Shown here one piece after another: positions 43,365-55,535 of a stretch of DNA of 64,000 nt; the first letter of the stretch is position 1, and each line of letters opens with the position of its first letter. Source of the DNA: Allantophomopsis cytisporea (Eukaryota; Ascomycota; Leotiomycetes; Phacidiales; Phacidiaceae); the NCBI GenBank assembly GCA_024752435.1, contig CP103035.1:2046001-2110000 (forward strand), written 5' to 3'. The position numbers were made by a program, and so were the translations under genes. The notes beneath the pieces are model-generated. The model searched no databases, was not told where the DNA came from, and was given only the letters and a program-made list of their open reading frames with translations.

Positions 43365-43700
43365 TTATATGTAGTGGCGGGAACACGCTTTGATATAATC
43401 CTGTACGTCTCTGTCCAACGCAGCCTTCTCCTCTAGTGTTCGAAAATCATCTGCGATCCAAAGGGCAGGTTGATCATGTTGGTTTTTGTTATTATCCATG
43501 GTGCGATCCCATTTAAACTGTGTTGATGAAGATCCTTTGATCAAAATGTCATAAATTGAATGACCTATGATGGGGAGATCTTTCGCGCGAGTGAATGAGC
43601 CCCCCAGTGCAATTCCAAGGTTATCATGCTCGGGATGCCATGAGATAAGAGGTTTCTGATCTTTTGTGATGCCATCCCTAGCTAAAGTCAGTTCGAACAC
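43365..43700 (-). pseudogene. C-terminal relic of an FAD-dependent amino-acid/sarcosine oxidase-like enzyme
   Basis: The 111-codon frame reads ...ISWHPEHDNLGIALGGSF, then KDLPIIGHSIYDIL and KWDR, matching the C-terminal FAD-contact segment of DAO-type oxidases (sarcosine/fructosyl-amino-acid oxidase family: A.GGSFH..KF.P..G...). The N-terminal Rossmann domain is absent upstream, so only about the last quarter is left. The start codon used by the frame is not a real start. Confidence 0.55.
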
Positions 43701-43952
43701 TCTCCGACAGACCTATTCACCTACCAGTGTACCTCTCTGCCAACTATCTCAGCACCTTTCAACCCTGGATAATATCGGCGTAAAAGGCATGAGAAATGCG
43801 CGCATAGCAGGGTTATGAGCCAGTCATGCGAAACACAAGTACCGATACTTTCGTCGAATCTAAATAGTTTTGATAAAATTCAGGAAGGGTTGATCTTCTA
43901 TCGTGAGTTTTATATTAGCCAACACCTTTGACTCCTTCTAACATCTTTACTA

Positions 43953-45020
43953 GATGTCCAGAAACTTGCTCCGACACGTACCCTTCTCAAAGCACACGAT
44001 CTATACATAGAGGTGGCAAAACTCTCCTCTGCCCACGTATACTTACGAGCCGCATTACTTTCACTAAGCGCATCGTACTTGCCACATGAGTTCAAGCCCC
44101 GGGACTGGCTCCAGTGGAGAGCGGTGGCTATTGCAGAACTGCGGCTTAGAATTCCTGTTGTAGCATCCAATGAGATGGTACCACTTCTCGGTACATACGT
44201 GCTACTACTTCAATTTTGTGTATGATTAATCTGCTCAAAAACTGAAAGGTACTAATTCTAGGCAGGTGAAGGATGCAAAACTCCATGAGGAATGGTGTCG
44301 ACTAGTGAACCTATTGCCACCACTCTTGTTATGGGCAATTCCCTTTCGGCAGACTCTGCCGTACCGTATACGTTTAGCTGCACACTCCATACTTTCTAAA
44401 ACTGTAACACTTCCAGATCATCAATTACTATCTCCACAATTCCTGTCGCCAGAAGAGGAGGACATCAATGAGATTGATGGTTCCATTTGCATCTCCCCCA
44501 GCTTAGCTAACAAAATCAGATTAGCGACTCATATCAAGTCGAAGGCAGAAGCCAGGGATATGGTGCAATTGCTTCACGAGCTGCAACAAATCTGTTCGGA
44601 TCCAGATGTTGGTCATGAGGAGAGAATAGTTGTAACAACAACTGCGGAAACTTATCAGCTTGCAACGATTCTTTTGATAAATTGGAAGGTTCCAGAGTAA
44701 GTGAACTCCTTCATTCACAGAGGTAGCTAACAGTACAAAGAACACTCCTTCCACAAGAAAAACGGATGGTGCTTAAGGATCTCGAACAGAAGATTGAGTC
44801 ACTACCGCTGTCTGGGTGCCTACGGACTGCTCTTCATCCACTCTTCAGCATCTTTTGGCTATGTGTGACGACAAGGCACTTTGCGAGGATTGACCGAAAA
44901 ATACTTAACAAGATGGACAATGACTACGCTAGCGTAAGGTCCTTGAAAAACCCTTCACCGTCGTTGCTAAAATACAACCTAGAATATATGCCCAGCGCTG
45001 GAACGTATTCGCAAGGTTAG
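43953..45020 (+). pseudogene. Fungal-specific transcription factor domain without DNA-binding part
   Basis: Three frames in a row (exon from 43953 to about 44220; intron GTATGA...CTAATTCTAGGCAG; 44266-44700; 44766-45020) encode a helical domain with VKLPxxxLLSPQFL-like, EEDINEIDGSICISP, SDPDVGHEERIVVTTTAETYQLATILLINW and SLPLSGCLRTALHPLFS stretches. This is the C-terminal regulatory region of Zn2Cys6-type regulators (fungal_trans_2-like), as I remember it. No zinc cluster precedes it, the frame shifts between 44700 and 44766, and the end is truncated. I call it a relic; an N-terminus lost by rearrangement is likely. Confidence 0.5.
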
Positions 45021-45363
45021 ACTACAGGGCGACGTTTGGCAATGGGAGACGCTTGCGCAAACATGTAACACGAGTCTTACATGATTGGTTAATAGCATAT
45101 TGAGCACTCCGCGCTTGTAAGAGTTCACTAAGTTTGAAGGCGTTATTTGAGAAGCTAGTGGTCACTTCCTGTGAGACAGGCGGAGAAGCTGTCTATTTGT
45201 CATATTTGAGATATCTGCTCTTCTTTCTTTTTCTAATGGCGTACATGGATGCCGCACTATTTAAGGACAAATCCTTTGAGTCTAGGGACGACAATCAAGA
45301 GCATTTCCCGACTACGAGTAAATGTCTTCGGAGGCCTGCGAGAATGACCTTCAGTTTGGAATT
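45021..45363. other. No supported gene
   Basis: Spacer between the transcription-factor relic and the WOPR relic. An 80-codon frame at 45134-45376 has one hydrophobic stretch but no other support. Confidence 0.45.
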
Positions 45364-45797
45364 TCACATGCTTTGAAATGAGCGGTAATTGTACTTGAAG
45401 TAAAAGACTGCGTGATGCTCGTAATTTCGGAGGCGCATAACTGTTGTAATTCGTGCAATGGATTGTGGGATATCCTGCCTATCCCACATGATCGATTCGG
45501 CGATCAGGCATGTTTCAACGATGAAGTCGCCTTCATTCCACTGATGCTCGAAAAGTAAGCCATCCCGCCATCTTCGGACTCCCAAACATAGACATTCCCA
45601 GACCGAACCAGGCTCACGAATTCACGTTTACGAGCTGGACGAGCAATAACAATTCCCATCGCCACGGACTTTGCTGACACGCCATTTCCGAACCCGTTCG
45701 TAGACAACGCCGGATAGCATCTTTGTGGAGGTGGCTTCGCCCACTCGTTCTCCTCGATTCTGATAGTAGGAGGATATTCGCTTTTGGGTTTCTTCAT
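45364..45797 (-). pseudogene. Gti1/Pac2 (WOPR)-like relic 2
   Basis: The first frame (start 45797) ends ...KREFVSLVRSGNVYVWE; the continuation GVRRWRDGLLFEHQWNEGDF and HHAVFYFKY lies in another frame from about 45585. The two pieces align with the 6582-7076 protein (VYV...G..RWRDGL..EH...GDFI.ET). The break between them removes a few residues and shifts the frame, so the copy is dead. Confidence 0.55.
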
Positions 45798-46230
45798 GTA
45801 TAGTATTCGAAGAGGTTTGCGACATTAACATTTTAGCGGATTCCAGAAATATTATGAGGAAGTGTGGAAGACAGATTTCTTAGTTGATCTAGAGCCAAAA
45901 TATTTAGTTATTACATATCCGTGGATAATTGTGAGCAACTTCACGTCGCTGTCACAGCCAATATGCACAAGTATAGACGGCATGCATATACAAGTTTCAA
46001 CGCATACGAACCTATGGATTGTTCAGCTTCTTGATGAGAGCTGTTATTTTCTTGAAACGGAGAGCAAATTTCGCACCGGATGCTGATAAGTTGACGGATG
46101 ATCATCATGACATCAAGTCGTTATTCATTATTATAGAATTTAGCAGAAAGTTATCACCAAAGTGTTAAGACCTAAAAAGCCAAAGGGCTACTGCATTCAA
46201 CATAACCCAACAAAGGTTTTCGATATAAGC
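45798..46230. other. No supported gene
   Basis: AT-rich spacer; nothing recognised. Confidence 0.5.
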
Positions 46231-48028
46231 TCATCCATTCTGCGGATTCGACAACATGAGTTCTCTCATAAATCCCCTTGCTGCTCGTCTCATTTTCTCA
46301 TGTGTATCTTCAAGCTCCATCTTTCCTATCTGAAAGATTCCATTGCGACCGAAAAGTGCAGCTCCAGCATGGAGAATCTCGGAAGGTTTCGAAACAGTCC
46401 CCGTATAGCCGTTGCCGTCGACTGTCTCATTACCAGGGTGTGCGACCTGGGATGAAGATCGAAGGATCTTTGGGAAAACCAATAGGGGTGTAAATTTTTC
46501 TGAGTCAACCATCTGATCCTTCGATACTGGTGAATAAGAGCTCGGCTCGTCTATTTCCCTCCACCCGATCTTGTCGCTGTAATTGGGTTGACGATCAATC
46601 CAGATCCGACTTCCGTCATTCTGTGATACTTTCCATATTGAAATGGTCTTTTCAATGATCTTTCGAAGATTCTCCCGAACTTTTAAAGTATCTGAGTCTG
46701 CTAAAAGAGGTTGGATACTTTGCAGAATTCGATCCTCAAGTTGAGTGACCTGCGCAGAGTTGTCCATTTGGACACTGGTTCTATCCAACACCTTGAGAGT
46801 CGATGATCTCCAAGAGCTTTCCGCTCGTGGATTGCTCTCTGCAAGACTTTTTGAGATGGATCCCAGCAATTTTCTTGATTCAGGGTTCGTCCACAAATAA
46901 GGACTGAGGAAATGCTGCCAAACTTCGGTGCATAAGGTACTCGAAATAAGATGCTGGACCTTGTAGATACGAAGGTTCACAGAGGCCTTTGTCATCGAAA
47001 ATGGAGTAGCGTAAAAGATTGAAGTCTTATCGAATGATAAGTGGCCCGTTTGTGTCACATCCTACATGTAATCTGTCAGATAAGCCTCAAAATGTTTGCT
47101 TCTACTTACAAAGATCGACTCTGGGATCTTGGTGAAATATCTGGTTGATAGATCTCGGATAGCGAGAAATACTGAATCGAATTCTTGAGTACTGTGGTTG
47201 AGACGGGTTAACTAATATCCTTCAGAGAATCTATCAAGTGACATACTAGTACTCTGATGGTCGCTTTTCGGTAAAGAATTCCGCTTGAATCATCTTCAAA
47301 TTTTTTAGCAGACCGTCGTTCTGTACTTCGAGGCTTTGCATGGCCAGGTTGGTTTTCTTCAATTCCCGATTTGAAGAGAATTCTAAGTCCGTCTTTTGCT
47401 TCTCAAGAGATGCAACACGTTCTTTAAGCGCCTCATTCTGAGTCTGTAACTCTTTCATTTTTCCAGAAACACCTCTCGTATATGCTTTCTTCTCCTCCAT
47501 CAGCTTGTCGGTATGTCTCTTTTCTTTCTCCGCAAATTGCTTCTCCAAGTCTTGGAGTTTTTTACGGCTTTCATCATCCATTCTGGCTCGGAATGCCTCC
47601 ATCTTCTTCTTGGTTTCTTCAATATCATGTCTCTCTCTTTCTAACTCCATTATTTTTGTCTCCGCTTCTTCTTGAGCCTCTTCTTTATAACGCCACATGT
47701 TGCGGTTGGTCTCCTCCAGTTTCTCGATCTTGCTATCCTTCTCCAGCAAAGAATCCCAATTATCTCTCATGTACTCCATGGCACTTTCGTGCTCACCGAA
47801 TGATGTGGCAAGCCCTTTGAAAGCTTCTTGAAATCTATCAAAATCACATTGAATTGCGAGCTTGACATCCTCCAGACATGTAAGGCCTGATTGCACCTTG
47901 ATGGCAAATGATCCAAAGTCTTCAGCAGAGAGAGAAGTATTTGGATCGCCATTCGTACTTGATGCATCTTCAGACGCCCGGCTTCTCTTCTGCCGCTGAC
48001 GAGTAACTGCTTCTTTCAAAAAAGGCAT
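46231..48028 (-). CDS. Long coiled-coil protein, 564 aa, three exons
   Basis: Exons 47247-48028, 47110-47191 and 46231-47061 join in phase (introns GTATGT...CCACAG and GTAAGT...ATGTAG). After a basic N-terminus (RQRQKRSRASED), residues 85-255 form an uninterrupted coiled coil (LLEKDSKIEKLEETNRN, EETKKKMEAFRARMDDES, LKERVASLEKQKTDLEF). The C-terminal half is globular and unfamiliar (EVWQHFLSPYLWTNPESRKLL, ISIWKVSQNDGSRIWID). No catalytic or membrane motif. The pattern suits a cytoskeletal or nuclear scaffold. It resembles the shorter coiled-coil genes of 19-23 kb in style only; I see no specific sequence match. Confidence 0.7.
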
Positions 48029-48997
48029 GGCAATCTATGTTCTTCGATCAGTCAACTCGCTCGGAATAACCTATCAGTCAAACTTACTCAAAACGCTTGT
48101 TACAAAGAGCTGAGACGTGAGATATGTTCGAGTTCTGAGACTTGTTCGGAATATAGAGTTGAGTAGAGTAGAGTAATGTCCGTAGTCAAATGTAGGAGGA
48201 CTACTTATATCTTAGGTGTACAAGATTCAAATCGCACACGTGCCCTCATCCCCATCGACTTAGCACATCCAACGCAACATCGCCTTATAATTCTGACTGG
48301 TGTATAGACCGTGTTTGGTCGAATTAATGCATGATATATGCATTGCATTATCTCTGAATGTTTATATTCGAACATTTTCGCTATGACTGGGTGCTGTACA
48401 ATGATACATCGCACGAAGACATTGTGGTGCGAATCCTACAGCAGGTGCAGCCCCATCGTGCTCTTTCACGGCTATTGATGGGAGATAGAGAACCTTGCTC
48501 TTGGGGCGATAGTCCAAGGTCAAATCATTCAATAGTGTTGCATAGTATACATCTTGATATTTTTCTCCATACGATTTTCTTTCTGATTCGTTCTGAGTTC
48601 TATGCATGCTCGCCTCATATATACTCTACAGGCAATGATGAAATTGAGAAGAAAGAAAAAAGAAAAAAAAAGCCTTGCCTGCTACAATGCTGGTGAAGAG
48701 AGAGTCCGCATTGCATACACATGTTCTATGCGCATTGGCTAAAAATTCCTGTACGTTCGCCTCACATGTATTTAACCCCATGCACGTGCTATGTATGCAC
48801 TATTAGCATCATTACTTTCACTGTTACCCCTCACTACTCCTCATGGATACTTAGTATCCAAATCTCACGCGTATTCGAGAGGTACGTATATAATTACAAT
48901 GGCACAGATAATGCATGAGAGCCCTGGCCGCTTTAGCATATCTGTCAATATTTCAAAACCCAATCTTCCGCGATAATCAAGGGTAAGCTTCTTCCGA
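48029..48997. other. Intergenic, promoter of the coiled-coil gene
   Basis: The first 200 bases are the likely promoter. Then AT-rich DNA with a purine-rich A/G tract (about 48638-48672) and short frames without domains. Confidence 0.5.
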
Positions 48998-49066
48998 CTG
49001 CCATTTCCAAATCCTTTGGTACACAATACCAGATATAGTTTATGTAGGGGTGTACTCTGCCCATCT
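48998..49066 (-). pseudogene. Gti1/Pac2 (WOPR)-like relic 3, fragment
   Basis: About 70 bp on the minus strand read LYLVLCTKGFGNG and align in DNA and protein with the CYPALSTNGFGNG part of relic 2 at about 45690. Nothing else of the gene is recognisable here. Confidence 0.4.
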
Positions 49067-49258
49067 GTTCGCCTCGGTGTTGCAGTGAGAGAATGTTCGA
49101 CTTTGGGCATGCGCACAGCATTCGAAGATGTCTGCGAATTCCCTCACTCCTCAGCTAACGCCGACAGATTCTGCTGTGTTAACCTTGCCCCATATAAATT
49201 TGCAAGAGATGAGATCCATTGAATGGTTCTTTAAACGAATTACAAGCTCGTCAGAGCT

Positions 49259-49663
49259 TTGAGGGCAACTAATACTTGCGTCCAAAAGCGTTTGAGAACT
49301 CGCGATATCAAAAACTTCGTCTTCTACACCCGGTGCTTCTCCCAAGATCTGGGTCGTCCAGTGCGATATGAACGGGCACCAATATCTATAGATGTGTCAA
49401 TACCCTCTGGTTATCGAAGGCAGTTGGAGTGCCTTGAAATACTATTCTTGCCCGGCAATGAAAGTGCCAGAGCACAGCCACCATACTTTGGAGATGAAGT
49501 GCTGGAAGTCAGTTGTCCATCTGAAGCACTTATGTTATGAGAAGGGTATCGAGGGCTAGAGGAGTACGCAAGAGAGGTCTTCCCACCCGGGGAATTAGCC
49601 AATGGCAGGCTGTGGATGGACGAGATGTACGAAACTAGCCAACCCGCCGAGAAGGAACAGTAG
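49259..49663 (+). pseudogene. Relic of an unidentified (possibly NmrA-like) protein, internal stop
   Basis: One frame runs across an in-frame TGA at 49538-49540: before it GRPVRYERAPISIDVSIP and GYRRQLECLEILF, after it EGYRGLEEYAREVFP up to TAG at 49663. The GY..QLE...LF and GLEEYAREVFP elements remind me of the C-terminus of NmrA-like NAD(P)-binding proteins, where a Trp would be expected at the stop (TGG to TGA). The family assignment is weak; the decay is clear. Confidence 0.35.
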
Positions 49664-50475
49664 GATTGACAGTATTCCTCGTCACGGCTTTCTTCACTCT
49701 GTTGATGGAGTTCACAGTTTTTGATATTACGACTTTGTTCACTCTATCGCCTGGGCCGGTGACAGGCTCTTTAGAGAAGTGCTTGATATTCATAGCATAG
49801 TATAGCATACCATCTATATACGGTGGAAACGAGACAAAGTGAAAAAAATTTCTTCGATATTCAACTCAAGAACGATACCGTGATGTTTTTCATATCAGTC
49901 ATTAGTTGTTCATCTCAGGCTGGAAACCCAACTGTCATATAATAGCTATCCGTTCAGTTGCCGCTGGTGACAATGCCGCTGGGGATTGTTAAGCCGCCAA
50001 TGATTTATGAGCAGCTGGGAATGGGCATCGCTACCAATCATATTGCGGGCTGGCGCTTCGCTAAGAAATAAGGTTTAACCAGCTACATTGTGAGGGCTTG
50101 ACTGACTCGCCGTGAGCACTGGCTCGGTGTCCGTCAATTGTAGTTGATTCATAATCAGACACCGAGAGGGGTACAAAGTATGGCTATGATTGCAACCCTG
50201 CCTATGAGTGCGACAAAAACGCATCTCCAGCGACACTTAAAAATATCGGACGACATATATAAAATCATGGCGGTAAGTATTGCATCCTTCGCACATGGCG
50301 CAACCTCCACCATGGCTCGAAGTGCGGTATTTACCCAGTTTATACTCGCTCTTTTTACAATTTTTAACATCCTCGATTGTGATTGCGTAGCTGATGGGAT
50401 CTTTGTATTCAGAAAGAAGCAGGCCACGTCCATGAACAATTAACAACCAACAAACACCATTTGAAATCGAACTGC
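49664..50475. other. No supported gene
   Basis: Spacer. Overlapping frames on both strands at 50144-50446 mirror each other. A TATATAAA-like element at about 50255 precedes an ATG at 50267 that runs into GTAAGT, possibly a tiny first exon of the next gene, which I cannot confirm. Confidence 0.4.
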
Positions 50476-50961
50476 ATGAAAATGCCGCCTTACGACTGGA
50501 ATGATGTGGCTGAGGAATCTAAGAACGATGCTTTGACTCAGCTCGCCGAGAACGGATCCCCCCAAACCGCACCCTACTGGCAACTAGCTAAGGAAAGCGA
50601 AACGTACCCAAATTGGATTGCAAAATGGTTTTTGTATCATAAGTTCCGCTACCGTGATGGAAGAAACAACTTGAAGCATTCCAAGAGGCGCAGATCCAAC
50701 AGCCGATATGATAATCGGAAACATCATGGCACTCTCCACGCACTCCCTCGAAATATGGAAAGCAGTATATCGAAACGTGAAAAAACAACTGCGATCAACT
50801 TAAAAGACTTTCGTACACTCAACACGTATATAGATCAAGAGTTCCGGCCAATACCAAACGCATTTCATCACGAAATCGACAAACTATACAACGGCAGTTA
50901 CACTACGCAGCTAGAGAGGAAGAGATTCGATCCTGTGAAGGATAAATGGGTCTACGAGTGA
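50476..50961 (+). CDS. Small basic hypothetical protein, 161 aa
   Basis: A single frame from the ATG at 50476 (or 50482). The N-terminal 60 residues look ordered: YDWNDVAEESKNDALTQLAE, then a Pro/Tyr/Trp-rich segment and NWIAKWFLYHKFRYRDGRN. The rest is basic and disordered (KHSKRRRSNSRYDNRKHH), with an acidic/aromatic C-terminus. The W..V.EE....AL..L...G.P..APYW pattern looks like a conserved small fungal domain, but I cannot name it. No membrane or secretion signal; the basic part suggests nucleic-acid binding or nuclear localisation. Confidence 0.5.
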   Translation: MKMPPYDWNDVAEESKNDALTQLAENGSPQTAPYWQLAKESETYPNWIAKWFLYHKFRYRDGRNNLKHSKRRRSNSRYDNRKHHGTLHALPRNMESSISKREKTTAINLKDFRTLNTYIDQEFRPIPNAFHHEIDKLYNGSYTTQLERKRFDPVKDKWVYE

Positions 50962-51858
50962 CGTTGCTTATTGTTATTCCAAAACTTTAAGGATAAGGTT
51001 GTGGCTTGTGTGAGTTTCTCTAAAATGTACTTGTCAAGCGTGTTTCTACAAAGACACGGAGATAGTGTATTAATAGTATATCACCTGCGCACGAGCCCCA
51101 AGGAACCAGAGAACACTTCTGAGAGGAAGGTAGATAGCTTCATACACAATCACAATGGAGAGTAACTAACACTCACTCAAGCTATCGATTTCGTACGAGT
51201 GCAACACTTCGTCGCTCATAAGGGTTCTCGCCCTTCTATCTTAGAGGTGAATCTGCCGCAATTACTGAATGACGTGTAAAACTGTATGTTCGGTGTGTGA
51301 GACCGAAAGGTGCTGGGACCATGAGGTGCCGGGACTGCGCCGGGACTGTGCCGAGGACTCGATAAGCTGAGACTCGATAGGTGTAGGGACTATGTCGTCA
51401 TAGCACTTCACACCTACTGATCAGCGTCTAAGAACATCACATTAATCTGCAAGTCACGACTGCACCCAAAGAACTGACATCACGACAATGTGAAAGAAGT
51501 ACTTGCCACCCACATTCTCAGTTCTTTGATATGATGTTGTGTCGATTCATCAAGAATTTGATTACCTTGCTCCATTCTCGGATCTCACCCGCCTATTCCT
51601 TGTCCACCATCTAGACTACCCCGCCCTATCATTAATTTAATCTTCGCCAATCGATTAGCGTACTCTTTTTTGCCTAAACAGCAACTGTTGAGCTCTCCCC
51701 ATTCGTCTTATTAAGTCTTCCCCAAATCAGCAGCTCCACCGCCTTCACCAACGAAAAGAAGCGTCTGAGAAAAGGACAGGGTACCCGCCATTGAGACCAT
51801 GGTGCCGCTTATCGATGACCGCTTCTATTAGTGAAGAGAAACCGCATATCGGAGCGCT
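50962..51858. other. Intergenic, promoter of the Zn2Cys6 gene
   Basis: Contains a short cluster of GTGCCGGGACTG-type repeats (about 51310-51395, 10-14-bp units) and CT-rich DNA before 51859. No gene. Confidence 0.5.
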
Positions 51859-54650
51859 ATGAATGTTGACTCGGCTTCGAGTAAGGGCTCTGGAGCCGCT
51901 CTCAACCAGCGCAAGGAACGAGGAACTATCGCCGCACAGGTGAGCCTCAAAGATTAGTGCCCTGTGAGAGGACGCTGGACCACTACTCATGTACGATGAT
52001 CTGCGACTAATTCTGCTGTCAAAGGCCTGCGACAATTGTAGATCAAGGAAGCAGAGATGTGATGAACAGCGTCCCAAGTGTAGTCTCTGTCAGCGATTAA
52101 AGGTCGACTGTAGGTACAGAGAACAACTGCCGACAAAGTATGTACTATTAGCCCACCCACAAACGCCCAACCGAGTCCCTGGGACATCTAATAATTGTAT
52201 ACAGGAAGGACAAAACGCTCGAAGAGATCTTAGACCAGTTGACACGCCTCGAGGGTAAGATTGACTCATTTCTGGGAGTTCGAGCTCAAGTACAGCAGCC
52301 AGTCACCGGATTTACACCGAGGCAAAGCTCATCGTCAAGCCAAGTGTCATTTGCTCCTGATCGCATTAGCTCGTTATCTTATGGTACAACCTATAGTGGC
52401 CGACCACAAATAATTTCAGGGCAGAATGTACAAAGTCAACTGTACTGGCATGCCTCAGCCGCACATAAAATGCTGACTTGGCCAGCTGTCGAGCAACTGC
52501 TCGCGCAAGCTATGCCTTCAAATTTCGTGGATATAAAGAGTCTGAAGCAAGATGGATCGGCCTTCATTGTACGCCTACAGAAGGAAATTCCAAGCCTACC
52601 ACTAGATGAATATGTTCCTGGAGTTCCTTTTGTTGGTATGCAGGCCCAAGCTAACCGTACAGCTGGAGGAGGCCCCCGGGTCACCTTCTCTGCACTCGAC
52701 CTTGGGACTATGGATCGCTTGGCGAACAAATATTTCGATACATTCAATCTCTTATATCCATTTATGGACCGGCAGACCTTCCACACCGATACCCTTCACC
52801 GGGTTCATACTGAGGGATTCAATGGTGACACAGAATCTGTGATTGCCCTTCTAGTTTTTGCGCTTGGAGAGCTTGCCATCGCTGCAACTGAAGGCAAGTC
52901 TATTGAGATCAGCAGCAACAGGTCCAGTGGCTTGAAGGGCAGGACACTTGATCGCCCTCCAGGATTGGCTTTATTCAACGAAGCTCGAAAAAGGCTCGGA
53001 TTCTTAATGACAGAATGTGACCTTGAGAACGTACAGATATTCTCTTTAGCAGCGTACGTGTTATATCTCTAGGATGTAGCAGTAGAGCTGATAGTAAAGG
53101 ATTAGGCTTTATTATCAATCTTGTTCGAGACATGTTGTAGGTGCAATCGCTATTCTTCATTTTCCTTTTATGCTATCTAAACAGACCTACAGGATATGTG
53201 GCGACTTACTGTGAACGCTTCGAATGCTTGCTCTATCTTAATCACAACGTATGTACTACAACCCGGGTATTAAGCCCTGTAAACTAACTAATATAATATA
53301 TAGTAACCAAATCGACTGGACATCATTGAAAGGAGATCTCATCAAACGTGCATACTGGCACTGCATGATCATGGAAACGTAGGCTCTTTGAGACCCTTCT
53401 GGTATTCTGAGATACTAACTATATATAGGGGCCTGCATCTAGAACTAGATCTTCCTACGACAAGTCTTCTCAAACTCGAGGATCGAGTTGGGTTTCCAAG
53501 TTTTAATGGGAGTTACAGTGAACAAGACTGTCGCGGTAACCAGCTCTCCCATTTTGAGAAGCATTATGCTTCCCAGCTTGCCTTGCGGCGACTGTGTGCA
53601 ACATTTTATGATGACAATAACTCATGTAAGTGCATTTCGCGCTCTGAAGAAACTCCTATGTTAAGCTTGTGGAATCGGTGCTACCTGCTGTATTCTATGC
53701 ATGACTATGTAACAAATGACGACTATACCTTATAATCAGAGCAACAGCACCGGGCACTTCAGGCAAGAGCTGACAGGTTACAGCAACGAGCAACGATCAC
53801 AATGTCCTGATAGGAATGAGCGAAGATTTTGCAGGCCCATCGGTAAGTACACTAAAACGACTGGCAGCATCCTTAGCGCAATGGTTTGAGGTTCTTCCCG
53901 CGCCTTTACGATGGCCAGAAGACGATCCGACATCTACGCCGCCAAATATCATAGTGGGGCCGTATAGCCAGGTTGCTGATGCAGCTTTGAGCGACAACCG
54001 TCTACTTGCAGATAATTCTAAGATGTTCAGCATAAATCTTCAGCACCCAATTCAGCATTACGAGTACGCATATGATGTTCAAACCGCTCTCCTTCGCACT
54101 CATTACTATTATACGAAGTATATGGTTCACCGACCATTTGTTTACAAAGCACTCCACTTCCCTGAACAAATGACTACTGAGGACTATGAAGGTGCTGCTC
54201 TGTGCTTGAAGGCTTGCTTACACTGGCCTATATGCATGTCTCCTACAGCCCACCGCAAACGCCTCGTTCCATATCTCTTCTGCTGGTCGCAGAATTTTCT
54301 CGGCATCTTACTCATTCTACATCTCTCCCGTTATGCCCCCTGCCTACTGCTTATCAGACAGACGATGTGTGGTGCCAATTTCGAGGAAGGAGCTTCGCAG
54401 AGTGTGGCGCTGATGATCGAGTGGATCCGGGATCTGAAAATGAGTGACCCTATCGCCTTCTGGTAAGTTTCTTTTCCTCCTCTTGCACCTTCCATCTTCA
54501 ATGTCAGAACTGTCCACTGTAATTTCGGTTGAAGCGTGAAATACTCCATCAGCAGTCCTTTCTACAAGCACTAGCTTTACACGCGACTGACAATTTTTTT
54601 TACGTAGGTGCTGGAACATCCTCAAAGGCGTTTACCAGTTGAATGACTGA
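51859..54650 (+). CDS. Zn2Cys6 transcription factor, 680 aa, nine exons
   Basis: Nine exons (51859-51939, 52025-52137, 52205-53053, 53106-53136, 53193-53248, 53304-53378, 53429-53625, 53784-54462, 54608-54650) have consistent phases and splice signals throughout. The binuclear cluster is Cys29, 32, 39, 46, 49 and 56 (ACDNCRSRKQRC...CSLC...C), followed by a short linker with a coiled coil (TLEEILDQLTRLEGKIDSFL). The fungal_trans regulatory domain spans about residues 210-640 (YPFMDRQTFH, LYYQSCSRHV, DWTSLKGDLIKRAYWHC, WPEDDPTSTPP, PFVYKALHFPEQM, LFCWSQNFLGILL). Such proteins bind CGG-type sites as dimers in the nucleus and control metabolic genes. The target is unknown; no metabolic cluster adjoins it. 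Intact. Confidence 0.88.
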
Positions 54651-55535
54651 ACTAAAAGACTATATATGTATATTGCTACTCCATGAACTGTTTGCACGTG
54701 ATTCTTGAAGTACATCACGTTCACGAAAACCAAGTTTTTGGCCTTGCAGACGAGTGTCAGGCTCACCCACCAGCGCTCCTTTAATTTGGTAGTTTGCTCA
54801 CCATCCCAGGCTGTCCCACCTATTTTGATAAGGGTTTCACCGAGCCCAGGAAAAGGCCAATGTAATTGTGCCAAAAGATGTGTGCTTTTTATAACCTACT
54901 GGCTGGGTTGATGAGATTATGTGTGTAATTTGTCAGCCAGAATCCGACCCTTACCACTAACTCTGTATGGAATCCACTAAACTTGCTCTCACAATAGCGT
55001 CTGTACAAGGCCACCACACGGCTCAGAATTTCTAAAATTTGGTATATAGCATCTCAAGATAGTAACAATAATTTATATAGGGTTGGAAGAATTCTAGAAA
55101 TTTTCTTCGTATAGAAATCGAATACTGAACTTTTTGTACGTGCACAGAATTGTGTCAACGGCGTTCCCGCCATGACCCCGACATATCATACATTCTTACA
55201 ATATCTCGAATAACAAGTCCGAGCTACCTGCACGATGTCATCCTTTTGATTATTTTTTCTTTGGGTATACGCACTGCATAATGGCTAGCTCTCTTTGTCA
55301 TATCATTGATTTCATCTCAGGCATGCAAGTATTTACTTCGTGAATTTAAGATATAAATGATGAAGCTTCTGATCAGCTTAGCTCACGAGCATGTCGAATA
55401 TGGGTTCGTTGACCACTTGTACAAATGTGTACGTATTTAAGTATTACTGGGGAACATCCCTCACAGACCACTTAATTCTTTCATGTGATTGTTCCTGCTA
55501 TTGACCCACTGAGTCTCCACCGTTAGCTTTTATCG
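54651..55535. other. No supported gene
   Basis: Spacer between converging genes, AT-rich. An 80-codon minus-strand frame at 54632-54874 has no domain. Confidence 0.5.
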
